DNA of 64,000 bases from Hydractinia symbiolongicarpus (GCF_029227915.1 NC_079884.1:17920001-17984000), one strand, 5' to 3'. Positions 34,301-46,763 are shown, counted from the stretch's first letter. A program made the numbers and translations. Notes: generated by a model not told the origin, from the sequence alone.

Positions 34301-37300
34301 ACGCACAAAATTCTTTTATATAATAAAAACAAGGCTTAAAAGGTTAAAATGTTAAGAAAATCCGACCCCAAAAAGCAATAATTACATTAACCGTCGCCGC
34401 CATTAGCGAACGAAAGCCAGCTTGGTTCGTACACATTTTTTAGACGATGGATGAAGTTTCACTCACATTGAGTAAAGAGAATCAAATAAAAGCAGAGATG
34501 TACAGTTAACCGCACAGGTATAAAGAAAGAAGATAACAGAATCTCTGCCCTATTTTTGGAAAATTTATGAAGATCTGGCTCCGGCAAAAAAGTGAACTAT
34601 GAACAAAAGTGAAATAAGAACTAAGATTGAGATATTGTATAGAAAGAGTTTGAAAATTAGGACATTAAATGCCAAAACACCTTTTTCGTTCTAATAACTA
34701 AATACGTTTCATACACGTTTCTGCAATCTGTTTTGTTTCTTGACAAAAAGTATATATTCGCGCGTATTAATTTTAGAGTAAAACGTTTTAGGCATAATTT
34801 CTGTACAAAATTTCGCAAACTAACGAGCATTTTTAGTACGCGCAAAAATTAGAACTAATAACGTAAATTACCTGTTTCTTGGACATAATACCAATAACAA
34901 TAGGCATACCATCACATTTCATAAGCTTCTCTTGACATAACGCTGAAAATGAAAAAATGGTAAAGTTTACATCAAAATCCACTATGGAGCGCAAAAAAAG
35001 CAAAAATAGCTATAACTAAAATAAAGAACAAGTTACTTACAACAATTGTGAATAATTTCGGATAAACAAATAAAGCTTTTCAAATGTACTGTGTCGCTTA
35101 GATCTTCACATTTCAAACATTTCAACAGGCATTTAACCATACCAGCTTCACCAGCACTTTTTTTGTTGCTTTCTTAAAAATAATTTTCAATTACCTCTTT
35201 ACACAGGGAAAAAATGAATAATCATTTTCTTATTTGTTCTGCGGGTTTAAACTACAAAACTTTACTTTCCCAGTTTCCCTAATCGAAATATGTATGATGG
35301 TGGCACGAACGGACGTGTTTTTACTACTCGTGTTTCTTGCATTTAATTTTTAACTATGGTATTTTGTGTTACTAGTTTTTATTTACCGCATTTTGTGTCT
35401 CGCTACTGCGGCTACCATTTTTTCGTGACAGACAGACCGGGTATTATAATTTCAGTGGTCCGTAAAAAAAATCCACGGCTTCTCCCGCTTTTTATTTACC
35501 GCATTTTGGTGTCTCGCTACTGCGGTTACCATTTTTCGTGACAGACATATACGGGTATTATAATATAGACTAGCCGGTAGCCGGTGAAAAAATCCACGGG
35601 GTCGCCCGTCCTTTAAATTTACCTGTCGCATTGCAACAAAGTGGACAAAAATATATAGCATTTGGTATTGGTGGGCACTTTCGTGTTTCCGTTACGGGAC
35701 GCGGCTTTCACGGACACAAAGGCAAAATACGGCTATTATTGAAGAGACGCTGTAGAAAAAGTATCAGACGGAATCAAACTTCTGAAAAATGTGTTACATG
35801 TGGAAATATTTAACATCTCCCATGTCTTACTGATAAACTTGATGGAAAATTATAAAAGTTTTATTGTAGAGTGTACTCCAGCGGAAGAAGAGAAAATTGT
35901 CAATTCTTTTGCTCCTCCTGTCTGATTTTATTGCAAAGAAAGGTATGAAAATCTTACACCACAACATTAATGCATTCTATGAAAAGTTGACACAAAAAAC
36001 CGTTTTCATGTTGTAAGTTTCACTGTTATGAATGCAGAGTTAACGTTTCCGGGGTACGTTATTGAAGAAAAGATCGTGTTTCTGGCTAAAGTGGAGGTGA
36101 ATCTTATGGCACCTATCACATGGCAGTCTAAAACGATTAAGAGAGTTGCGCGTAGCACTCTTGCTGCTGAGACACTAGCTCTTGTTAATGGTATTGATAC
36201 ATGCATATGGGTGAAGAATGTGATAAATGAAGTGTTGAATACTAATCTAGAAGGCATCTTATGTCATACAGATAACAAATCATTGTTCAAAGCTGCCCAT
36301 TAAACAAAGTCTTTGGAAGACAAAAGCAAATAGCACACTCTTGATGAATGTGCTACAGAGGGGTCATGAAGAATAAGAATGAGTTATGAAAATTTGAATA
36401 TTGTGTTCAAAAATTAAAGTTTTTTTGAGTTTTTATCTTTTAGAATTTTTATGCTTAAATTCCACACAAGTAATCACACGAAGAAAGAAAGATACATGTA
36501 GTGATGACTTAACCAAGACTAGTACAGTAGAGGGTTTTGGTGAAAAGCCAGTTTTGCCCCAAGACCACTGTACTGATTCCTCTCACATTCGAATAACTAA
36601 CTGAACGCCAAACAGAAACAAAATAGAGGGAGATTGTTAATCTTCTATGTAGGCGATTACTATTAAGAATCATTTGGTAGTGGGGTTTTAATTGTGTTGA
36701 ACCATGCAGATGATGTGATGATGTTGTGTGTGATAATGAGAAGAAACGGAATCAATATCCGGTAGAATTTTTAAATAGTATCACACCCTCAGGTATGCCT
36801 CCTCATTGTCTGAAATTAAAATCTGGTGCTAATGTTGCAAGTAATCTTCACGACAACTGTTTCGATGCTAACGTACTTACTGGGAATGCCATTGGAAACC
36901 GTGTGCTTATCCAAGGTTGCAACTTGCACCTTCGGATACAGGAATGCATAATCTATACAATAATGCGGTAGAGCTTGATGAAAATATTATAAATGCTTAG
37001 CAGAAATTCAGAAATATTTTGCACTTCATAACCATCTGTCATGTTGGACAAAGTGAAAAGAGGTTGACGTGTTAGAGTAATGTAATTACATGCCTTTTTA
37101 TGCAACATGAGAGTAGCGTGCACTGATAATGGGGGTAGATGTTCCTATTCGGTACACCCTCGTCTTGTAGATTTATAAGGCACATGAGAAAAAAACAATC
37201 AGGGTTTGGTAGAGTCTTAGAGTCAGATGGAGAGGTTTTTATCTGACAAGAAAAGTCTCGAGAGAGTAATGTCTTATTCACATTTAATAGACAGGGAGTT

Positions 37301-40300
37301 CTAGGGAAAGTGCTACAACTCTGAAAATGCTGATGATACTACTCTTTTGCAGATATTTATTTTGGCTTATGAAAAATGACATAAATTATTTCTAATATCA
37401 TTTTTAATATAATAAGGAGAACTTTTAAATGCTAGTCAGAGAAGTGGCTTGACTAAGTGTAAATTTGACGAAAAATGTAAGCCAAGCGAATGATGTCGAC
37501 GTTCTAGGGATTACGATACGGGTGTTGCAAACGGAGCGCGTTAAAAAATCCGTTTAGATTCTATTTTTTTTGCGCCGAAAAACTACTGTTCACAGCCCTC
37601 TCCATTTCGCCTATGGTGATGTTGACGTCAAAGTTGTGACGTCGCTACCATATAGACTGAGAGGGTTGCAAATTATAGCTTACAGATTTTGACTGATTCG
37701 TTTTAACTAATTAGTCACTCAGTCAGTCAAAAGTCAAATAGCTATGGCCCGCAACCCTCCCCATCTCAATTAAGAGGCATTTTCACTTAAGAGACGTTTA
37801 TTCAGATTTTCCTTGTCCCATATTGTTATTGTGACAGGAGGCAATCAATGCCTTTTTGTATATTTGCCTTGTCAACAGTAATAAAAAGAAAAATTAATAA
37901 TAATTTGCTGAATTTTGCCAGATTTGCCAAATCGTCTCGCTCTGTAGAGGCCTGATTATGATGGTTGCTTACCAGACAATGCTATTAAAGCGTTAAAAGC
38001 TGTCAAATTTGATGGCTTTGAAAACTTCAAGGTAGCATTAAGAATTTTAGCCAGTTTACCGTCACATCCCGTGAATGTGAACGTTCCTTTTCTTCTTTAC
38101 GTAGACTTTAAGACTAAACTAGGAGCACCATGGTTCAGAATTGTTTAAATAAAAATTGCGTTCATGTACATCTGTAAGGAAATCATGCCTAACATAGATG
38201 CTTAGATCGGTATACAATGAGCAACCGAAAGATAACTTTTTCAAAACCCTATTTTTCCATGTAATTGGTTATTGTTTTTGTGATGTTTGTGTTTTATTGT
38301 GCTGTCTATGGCCGGTGTAATCATTTGATTCACCTAGTCATGCTGATGAAACCTGATATTGGCAGAAACAGCAAGAGTTTAAAAGTATTGAAATACAGTC
38401 ACAATTGTCTCACTTTTATTGTAGTTAATCCCTGTTAATCTCTGTTGTTGTTGTTGTTTTTGATTGATAAACAGTTTAAGTTCTACATTTTTAAGAAACT
38501 TTTCAGGCTTAAATAAGGAAAATTAAGAAACATTTCAGGCTCAAATTATCGAAATTTTAAGACGCTCTAAACTCAACCAAATGCTTAGGTTTCTTATTAA
38601 AAAAAAAACGTGTAAGACAGAGAGTTGCTTCTTTTAAAAAATGTTCTTAGGAGATTTTCTTATAGCTTAGCGTTTCTTTTCGTCAATTTTAATGATAACT
38701 GGATGAATCTAAAGACAATTTTCGGCGATTTTTGTACCTGCCAAGCTCGAATTAGCGAAAGCTCTTGGGGCTTCGCCCAAAACCCCCAGCTGGTAAAATC
38801 AAGCCTTATTCCAATTATTGCTGCTACGCAGCAATATTTTGACTAGGTCTTAAAAAACTCTGGATCCACCCCTGATTTTACAAGCAATTATTAGTGATAT
38901 TTTTTTGTTGCAACCGTTTTTCTTTGCAATTACCAGTCCCAGGTACTTTTCTATTGCTAACGTTCAGCTAGTTTATAGTGTATATGGTTGTCATATTCAT
39001 CCAATTTTATTTCGGACAACTGTAATGAATTTAAGATAAAAGGCTCCTTTAGCTTAAGAAAATCGTGACAAATTAAAAGAAACCTTAAAGTCCAATTATT
39101 CTGTGTCTCTGAAAATAATTGGACTCAATAAGGGCTTTTAATGCTTCCTTGAGGAAAAAACAACAACATGCTTGCACATGACAATGCATTAAAAGGAGGC
39201 TCTTACTTATTTTGTGATAGTCGTGATGAGCTCTAAATTACTTTGAAAATAATAATTGCATATAGATCAGATGTTACAGTGATTACACAGACCCTAACTT
39301 GAATAAGGCCAAGATAAGTATCAATTATTCGTCTGAATTTTAAATTAAACTGAAATTCATTATTCTAATAAACAAAAAAACCTTTGCACTTTTTAAGGAG
39401 GTTTTTCTTCCTTATAATAAAGAAGTAGTTGCGTTACATATGCTAATCATGAACTGAAAGCCGAGGCACATTGTACAATGGAATTGCAATTTTACTTTAC
39501 CATACCTGTTGTTACACCCATAAATGTCGCAATCCACCATAATTGTTGCAACCTTAACCATAAATGTTGCAAACTTAACCATAAATGTCGCAACCATATG
39601 TCGGACAAAAATTGATGATCAACCATAAATGTCGCACAGTCCATTAACATCTAAAACAACTTTTGAGCGGAAATTCATGGTCAATAGAAACTATTAAATA
39701 ATTATTGAGTGATGGTTTGTCTCATATTTGAAATAATTCCGTTATTCAGTGTAACCCTTGCAATCGTGGGGTGTATGATAACTTTCGTCACAGATTTGTG
39801 TGAGGTGTCTTTGCACAAGACATTTTAATCACATTGTTTCGTTGTTGTATGTAAAGACCTGTATTTACAGGGGTGGATGTGGAGGGGGGCACAGGCGGCC
39901 CACATCCCCTCTTATAGCTGCGAAATAAGAAATTGTGAAGGAAATCGTAGAAACTTTGGAAAAATATTCATGATATTTTCGATCAACAGATAGCATGTGA
40001 GAGATTATTTACATTTGGCATGGTATTATGTATTCTTTTGCTTTTCAGTATGATATTTTCAAAAACTTATTAGAGATCATGAAATCCCTATTGAAATATA
40101 CAGGTGGTTTGATTTTTTGCCCACAGCCATATTTTTTAGTTTTTATATACAGTATGACTCATATGAAGAAATTCAAATTCTGTTTAAAAAAATGCGACAT
40201 TTATGGTTGATGAAGAATTTATGTGCGACATTTATCGAAAAAAACTGACTTTTTTATTTGCGACAATTATGGTTAAGTTTGCGACATTTATGGTTGATGT

Positions 40301-43300
40301 GCGACATTTATGGGCGATGTTGCGACATTTATGGGCGATGTTGCGACATTTATGGTTCATTGCGACAATTATGGGTGTAACACCTGTTATTATAATTCCT
40401 GGTCGAGGACACAACAGTTGCTACTGAACCATTACTGCGGTAAAATTAAATTTGTTTTTAATATTCTCTTTTAGCTGTTACTAAATAATTTAAAATGGAT
40501 GTCGTTCACAACGAAGAAAGCTTACTTCAAACGCCCGAGAAGAAAACGTCAGGTAAATGACATAGCTTAATTTATTTGAAATATTTTTTTTTTGTTGCCC
40601 TTACTATTATTTTCGTTAATATTAAGTTAATATAATAATAATATTTAGAGCATAATATTAACAAGTACAAATATTTCATACACTTACACACTCATGAACA
40701 CATAAACAAACAGGGAGTATAATTTTATATTGTAATTAGTTCTTATTTATAATTTTTTTTTTCTTTAGAAGGTGAACAAGTTGAGTATTTCTTTTTTTTT
40801 TTGTACATTTTAATATTTCCTCAAACACCTGGCTACAGCATAAGGATTAATATTTCCATTAAAGGGAACCCAAGGTATATAAGGTTAATTGATTAACATA
40901 ATTTTATTGCCAAAATGACACTCGCTTGCTTGTCCCAGACCTCTTAATTTTTGCATACAAGCTCATAAGTTGGGATGTGCATGTCGGTTTGCAATCAAAT
41001 TTTGTGAGTAAACATATAGGGTTTATACAAGCTTACCCACAAAATTTGATTGCAAACCAAGTTGCAGATCCCGAGTTATTGAGTCGTTAGCAATAAAATT
41101 TATGTTAATCAATTAACCTTTATAATATCTATGCATTGATAAAATTTGAATGCACAGCCCTTAACAGTTCTAAATTTACTGATGAAAGAAAATGTCCAAA
41201 TTTGCTATTACTGAAATATGACATCATAATTCATACAGCATAATTAAATCTGAAATTCTTTAAATGTGAATATCTTGAGAACGAAAAGAGCTTTTTAAAA
41301 AAGTTAAAATGACTTTTTAGCTAACTTTTAAGCTCTATAATATAAGTCCAACATCATTTTATAACTCGGGCTCCCTTTAATACTCACTTCTTATTCTTGT
41401 TAAAATTTTTATTTCTATAGGGTGGAAAAGTTGAGGCTGTACATGATATATCCTGTTTTGTTACTTCTCCATCCAATCTATTAAATATCTTTTCTCTCCA
41501 TATTTTCATAAGAAAAATATTTTTACTTTTACATAATAAAGAGAAAAAAGTTGAAAAAATACACGGTGAGTATTTGTAGATAATAAACAGTGTTTATATG
41601 GAGGTTTCGGTATTAATATACGGGAAATTTATTTTTTCTAAGATGTTTTGTTTTTGTTTGTTATTTACTTATAACGATTTTAGCTTATGCTCGATACATG
41701 AAGGAGTATCCTGGCCCTCTGTCCACAAAATGGTTTAAATGGTGGAGAGCACATGAGGGTCAGGATTTACCGAATTTTAATTGGAATGTGAAGAAACGCA
41801 GACAAAAGCACAGACATCGACGCACACATACTGTTTAAAATCAGTACAATAATTGTACAATTACATTATGATAATAAATAACATAAAACCAAAAAAAAAT
41901 CTATTTATTTATTTATTTAGATTATTTATTAAATTATTAATTATTATATTTATTAAAGTTTTTACTCAAGTATATTTTAAGTTTTTTACTCTGGGGTATC
42001 TAATATTACTACAAATGGCAATTACATATTTTATCAAGCATCTTATTTATAATATTTAAATGTTCACAAACACAGGATTTGTAAGACATGATGTTTATTT
42101 ATGCTAATTTGCTTCGTTTTATTGTTAAATTACTTCCTGCGAATTTATTTTATCCTGTTAATAATCACTGTACACTATACTTTTATCAATTTTATCCCTG
42201 TGTTATTATCAGTGTTGCTGATAGTCGATATATCATAGTAGTTTGTTTTTGAGTGTGTTTATTGTTTATTAAACGTAGTTAATTTATCTTAAATTTACTT
42301 TTTGATGATTTCTTTTTTCATAAGCGAACATATCCGGAGGTTGGGTAGGAGTATTCAAACGTTTTGTTTTGCGTATTATTTTTTGAGTTTAGTAATTATA
42401 ATAACGATATTATAAATTTGGTTAGCAAAAATAATAATTTAATTCACAACTGTTTTATGGCACACGTTTTTTTTAATAACATTCAACTTTAAGAAGCCCT
42501 CATACCTTTTTATATTGTTCTTTATATTCCTCTTACTTGACATGTTTGATGATTAAAGGAGCATTTTGTACGTTTTGGTATTAACAAAGACTAAGACCTC
42601 TGAAGACATATGTCCTTATATAGTTTATTGTAATAAAAAACTAAAAATTGTGTAGTTTTCATGTTATCACGTTAGATTAAAAAACATCAAGATACATTCA
42701 GTTTAATTATTTCACCGCTTATTAGAAATGAAGACCTACCAGCTACTAGAATTTATCATAATACCTAAAACTTTACTCTCTTTTTAATATACGTTAATAA
42801 TAACAAACACACTTTTCTGTTTGGGCCATATACCTTTTTTAGAACCGCATCCAATTTAGTCAGGGAGCTAAGAGCCTTAAAAATATGAAAATTTGGATTT
42901 TCAGGGGACAAATTAAAAGCCACACTAGAACGATTGTCAACACTTCTGAACACGAAATATACTTACTGGCCCTTCTAATTTTACTTGCTGCCTCACAATT
43001 AACTTTTGTCTCCAATGAATTTGTAAACGCATCCATGTTGGAATCTGCTACCATGTTGTTAAGTGAAGAAATTTTCTCTCGATATTAATATCTACGCGTC
43101 AGGGGGTCAATTTTCAAACTTTTGCAAGCAAAATCTTAGACACTTCTTAGTTTTGAAATTCAATTACACTCGTTATTTTTTATAAGCATAAATCTTATAA
43201 GCATACTTAAGCTAACATGCTTAAAAAAATAAGCATGTACTAAAGCATATTTCCCAGCCTCGGAATTTTTTTCCCTCACTTCCATTTCTTCCCAAATCAA

Positions 43301-44676
43301 GTGTAAAAAATAGTATTACACAAAGGCAGCTAAACTCTTTTGCTTGCTCATAATGTTAAGTCAACTAAAGCAAAAAACAACAATGTTAATATATGCTTTT
43401 AACACATTCGAGTTGAGCTACTCACAAGATTCGAATGTTAAAGAGACCATTGCAGTGTTCATATCAAACGCAATATGTATCAGACCATGCAATGAGTTTT
43501 GAAATTAAGCATACGTTAAGCATAATTTCAGGCTCAAATTGGGAAAATCTTAAGCAAATTGAGCTTAAGCCCAATTTACGCGTATGCTTATAAAAAATAA
43601 TGAGTGTAACTAAAAAAGAACAAATCTTAATATAATCTCACTATATTTTCTTTTTTATTGTTAAATAAACATCATTTTAATTTTTTTTCTATTGTATGAC
43701 ATCATAAAATTATATTTTTCTAAAGAGTGTGGCCAACAAGTAATTTCAAAAAGGCCAGTAAACGGTCTTGTCATATTTGAACTATAACAAACCATCCCTG
43801 AAAGTTTCAATTTGTCCGGAGTGTTTTTTAATTTTTTGGCTGTCAGCTCCCTGACTAATTAGAAACAACATGGACTTTTATTTTGACAATATTTTGGTAA
43901 TACATTCAACATGCTCTTTGCTTCTTTTTAGGTTGAAGGGCAAAGCCCCATGACTTGCCTTCCTGTGGCGCACTTCGTTAATTTGGATTACTTCCTTTTT
44001 TCTCAAGATAATTTATGAACTAAAAGTCAGGGCATGGCATGTTACATAAATCCATTATATACAGAATTATTGGTATGGGGCAAACTCAAAGAACATCTAA
44101 CAGAGTTACAATACCATTATTTTACATTTTTTACAGAAAACAAAAAAAGTAAAGTATTTTCTTATCTGAAAAAAGCTTTAAACATGCTTTGCTGACGTCA
44201 TTAAAATGTCTTCAAACCTATATTTTTTCATTTTTGTCAAAAGTAAACGATCTTATACATTACTTTTAACACTTCAGGTTTATGCAATAAAAGCAACAAG
44301 TATCTTTTCCATGGTTCTCCTGCTTAATTGATTTTTTTTCATGGGCCTCATCAACTAGTAAGAATACATTAGACATGAAATAAACATACCATTATCAGAA
44401 ATTGCGATACTTAATGTGTCTAAAATAGCTGGCAAGATTTCTTTTTTTCTCCTTTGTGGATTTAGTTCCTTGGAAACAAATTGTGAAAGAAAGCATATAC
44501 CACCAATCATATTGAATATTCTTTTAGTATTTTCTATAAATGGAGATTAAAACTGGCGAATAAAAAAAGCAAAAGCAACAACAACAATAACTGCAAAAAC
44601 AACAACAACCAAAACACCACCAAAAAAAGACAACAATAACAACAGCAACAACAACGACAACAACAACAACAACAGC

Positions 44677-44711
<35 letters not shown>

Positions 44712-46763
44712 CTGTTTTTTTTCTTACCATTTTCAAAAATACAGTCAGAAATGAACTGCAAAGCCTCAATTTTTGTTTCATCTGAGTTTGAAGTAGAAAG
44801 CACAGTTGTTATAGCCAGGTTTAATAATCTTGAACATATCATCTGATTGTTAACTGTAAGGAACACTTTAGTAAGTTATTATGGTGACAATATAGTGATA
44901 ATTGATTCCAATAACGTTGTGCTTACCATTCTTAGGTTTATTTATAAGAGCTTTTAATGCATGCGATATGTGATTTAATATAACTGGCGAGTTTATATCA
45001 GCTTTGTCAAACCATTCTTCAACTTTAAAATTTTTTTGGTTTCCTTTTGGGTGGTAATATCTAAAAAGGAGTTTTTGTTTTCGTGGTTAAACACTAGTAC
45101 CTCCTGCCATGGTTTTGAGGTACTTGGATTCAGCATTTATTGGAGATGAAAGGTATAATGTTATACCTTTTAATATAGGTATATTATATAATCTAAACCA
45201 TATAATCAAAAACTAATATATTGATGAATATACAGAAACTTTGCACACTAAACTTACTAACCTGTACAAAGTTACTAGCTTTTCTAAACATTTAGACTTT
45301 CTAGCTTTATTCTGTGCTTTTTCTAAAAATGTAGAATTTATATGAAGCAATATCTTTACAAATCTTAAACTACAGTCCAATGTTGCTAAGCCAGGATTAT
45401 TATATAGTCAATTTCTCCAGATTTCTGTTTTGGGTAAATTTAAAGTACTGAAAAAATAATAGTCTTAATCTATAGTGAACTTTGTCTAAAAAAGTTTTCA
45501 ATAAATCACTGGCAAAATAACACACTGAAAGCACACAAGTTTGTTCAAAACAAACGTACAAACTTTGCTTTGAAAACCCAATGATTAAATAACACTAACC
45601 ATTATTACTGCACAAACAAGCAAGAAAGTAAGTTGTTGAGGCAATAATTTTGACACTTTGATCTTTTGATAATAAAATATCATGAAGAAATTGCAGCACT
45701 TGTTCAGACCACAGAATACCTTTATTCTCATCTATAAAGAAGAAAAAAAAAGTTGCCACTACACTTCTTATTCTTTAGCCTAGTGTAACATCAGGGGGTC
45801 CTCCATTGATAAAACTTGGAACATGTCTCGGTACAAATTTATTCCAGATTTGATGAGGTCATAGGAATCAGAAATGATGTCACGTAATACTAAAAATAGT
45901 CCATTTGCCCCATTTTACAGTTATTTTATTTCTAATGTGTTGCTGATGCAAAAAATTGGTTTCACACAAAAAGTAATTTAGATGACAGGATTAAAATGAT
46001 GTCACATCTGCAGAGAAGTTTCTTATTTGAAGATGAAAATAAACTCGCATAACTGTCAGTAGTTTTAAATTTCAAAAAAATACATATCCATGTCCCAAAC
46101 ATGCAATACCCTCTGCAAAGTACAAAATATATGTTTTTCATCACAAGCACCAATATAAGTTAGGAAAAGTGACAAAATTTCAGCACTTATTCTCATGTTA
46201 TCCCTAATCATAAAGGCTGCAGGTACTTAGTATGCCCCTGGTGCTAATAGACTATTCTTATAAAATGTTTTCATTAAAAATGTGTGCTTTTTTGTGTCAT
46301 TAATGCATATTATATCTAAATATATAATCTTACCACTTTTGAGGCAAGCGTTGCCAAGTGTCAGTAATGCTTTCTGCACAACAACTTGAGGTGTATTTTT
46401 GTTAAATGCGATTTTAAAAACAGTTGCTAAACCATTTGTTTTATTAAAAAGGATGGACCCTTTATCTAAAAAGGACATATCAAAAGTCTTCAGTAATAGT
46501 CTTTTGTGCAATAAAAATAATGATGATAGTAGAAGTAGAAACAGATTATCAATTAAACTTGATTAAGATGCAAATAATTTTATAGGTGACTATATAAAGA
46601 CTATTTTATAATAAACTTTTTGACTTAAGAATCCAATTGACATACCTTGTAAACACATATCTGCAAGATGTTCCAATGCTTGTGTGCGTTGTGGTATATC
46701 ATCTTTAAAAAACTCCAGGGAATCAACCAAGCATGCCATGTCGTTTTGCAAATTTGAATTCAT
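31360..46763 (-). CDS. terb1: TERB1 homologue, 13 exons, 1,072 residues
   Basis: Meiosis-specific protein that, with TERB2 and MAJIN, ties telomeres to the inner nuclear membrane. Exons (minus): 46763-46646, 46465-46334, 45731-45600, 45385-45262, 45060-44927, 44853-44728, 44533-44390, 35172-35041, 34942-34872, 34190-34130, 33728-31903, 31677-31590, 31490-31360. All junctions are GT-AG, all phases agree, and the sum is 3,219 nt, divisible by three. Exons 1-10 (about 391 residues) give ARM-type helices. Exon 11 is one long, mostly disordered exon with a conserved-looking block CIGCDPFQRGPLSLMNSRNV near residue 890, the place of the TERB2-binding region. Exons 12-13 give a C-terminal Myb domain (RRRRQEYTKEEIQFILRG, then YGTRWTAILNSYPF). 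An in-frame TGA lies three codons before the start ATG. It is longer than vertebrate TERB1 (about 730) because of exon 11. No transcript evidence is available. Confidence 0.87.
35376..35600 (+). repeat. Direct repeat, about 112-bp unit
   Basis: The segment starting TTTTATTTACCGCATTTTG and including CTCGCTACTGCGG and CGTGACAGACA is present at 35376 and again at 35488, about 95 percent alike by eye. Both copies end in GGGTATTATAAT followed by a TCCACGG word. Confidence 0.75.
36028..36303 (+). pseudogene. copia-type RNase H fragment
   Basis: A 91-codon frame encoding the C-terminal RNase H part of a Ty1/copia pol protein: ITWQSKTIKRVARSTLAAET, then CHTDNKSLFKAAH. The AxE of STLAAETLAL and the D of CHTDN are the expected catalytic region. 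There is no integrase, polymerase or LTR around it, so it is a stranded fragment in the TERB1 intron. Confidence 0.8.
36700..36971 (+). pseudogene. PIF1-type helicase fragment (Helitron)
   Basis: The frame reads NQYPVEFLNSITPSGMPPHC then LKLKSGANV, and after a small internal loss NCFDANVLTGNAIGNRVLIQ. These are C-terminal helicase blocks of a canonical Helitron, and differ from those of the 18-20 kb Helentron, so this is a second, unrelated rolling-circle element. Only about 80 codons survive. Confidence 0.75.
37659..37767. repeat. Short foldback element
   Basis: Arms GAGAGGGTTGCAAATTATAG (37659 on) and the inverse of GGGAGGGTTGCGGGCCATAG (to 37767) pair over about 38 bases around a 30-base loop. 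It resembles a small non-autonomous element. Confidence 0.6.
37945..38230 (+). pseudogene. hAT transposase C-terminal fragment
   Basis: Plus-strand reading gives PDYDGCLPDNAIKALKAVKF, then FKVALRILASLP. Shifting frame gives RECERSFSSLRRLKTKLGA and later KEIMPNIDA. This is the hAT dimerisation region (the CERSFS block is diagnostic). At least two frame changes and stops are present. The N-terminal part is absent. Confidence 0.75.
39511..40381. mobile_element. 871-bp MITE with arrays of subterminal motifs
   Basis: Ends are GTTACACCCATAAATGTCGC at the left and the inverse of GTTACACCCATAATTGTCGC at the right. The 7-bp sequence ACCTGTT flanks both ends (39504-39510 and 40382-40388). Inside each end the 13-base word TGCGACATTTATG is repeated in inward orientation, about five times at the left (39518-39645) and about eight at the right (40194-40372). 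It has no coding capacity. The motif arrays look like transposase-binding sites. It lies in TERB1 intron 7 and ends 113 bp before the start codon of the nested gene. Confidence 0.85.
40382..40494 (+). promoter_or_regulatory. Putative promoter region of the nested gene
   Basis: The 113 bases between the MITE end and the ATG are the only non-transposon DNA immediately upstream, so the promoter must either fit here or use MITE sequence. I see no clear TATA box. Inference from position only. Confidence 0.3.
40495..41838 (+). CDS. Nested two-exon gene, 70-residue unknown protein
   Basis: Exon 1 is 40495-40552 (ATG, ends at TCAG before GTAAATG) and exon 2 is 41684-41838 (after TTTTAG, ends in TAA). 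The junction splits one alanine codon and the phases agree. The protein is small, highly basic at its end (KKRRQKHRHRR) and has a tryptophan-rich centre, YPGPLSTKWFKWWRAHEG. I do not recognise the family. AATAAA at 41873-41878 lies 35 bp after the stop. The gene lies inside TERB1 intron 7 on the opposite strand. Extra small exons between the two cannot be excluded. The composition and splice agreement favour a real gene, but there is no homology support. Confidence 0.55.
43167..43606. mobile_element. 440-bp mariner-type MITE
   Basis: Ends CACTCGTTATTTTTTATAAG and the inverse of CACTCATTATTTTTTATAAG, with TA flanking both sides (43165-43166 and 43607-43608). The inside has repeated TTAAGCAT words. 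The TA duplication fits the Tc1/mariner superfamily. No coding capacity. Confidence 0.8.
44577..44712. repeat. (CAA)n microsatellite
   Basis: Nearly uninterrupted CAA/AAC units with occasional CAG, CGA and ATA changes. It lies in TERB1 intron 6, ending about 15 bases from the exon 6 splice donor at 44727. Long poly-valine and poly-cysteine frames on the minus strand are artefacts of the repeat. Confidence 0.95.

Larger units (their letters stand above)
35173..44389 (-). other. TERB1 intron 7, 9.2 kb, transposon-loaded
   Basis: Lies between GT at the end of exon 7 and AG before exon 8. All other TERB1 introns are at most about 2.2 kb. It contains copia, PIF1-helicase and hAT fragments, several MITEs and one nested plus-strand gene, listed separately. 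A common cnidarian-type repeat with GGGGCTTCGCCCAAAACCCC lies near 38765-38790. Confidence 0.85.

Noticed and set aside
44524-44866. Minus-strand frames with long poly-valine and poly-cysteine runs
   Set aside because: They are translations of the (CAA)n repeat. Only the part 44728-44853 is coding, as TERB1 exon 6, in one frame.
46466-46511. A longer TERB1 exon 2 starting at 46500
   Set aside because: That acceptor leaves the wrong phase and a stop; the acceptor CTTTTTAG before 46465 joins exon 1 in phase and aligns with the ARM repeat.
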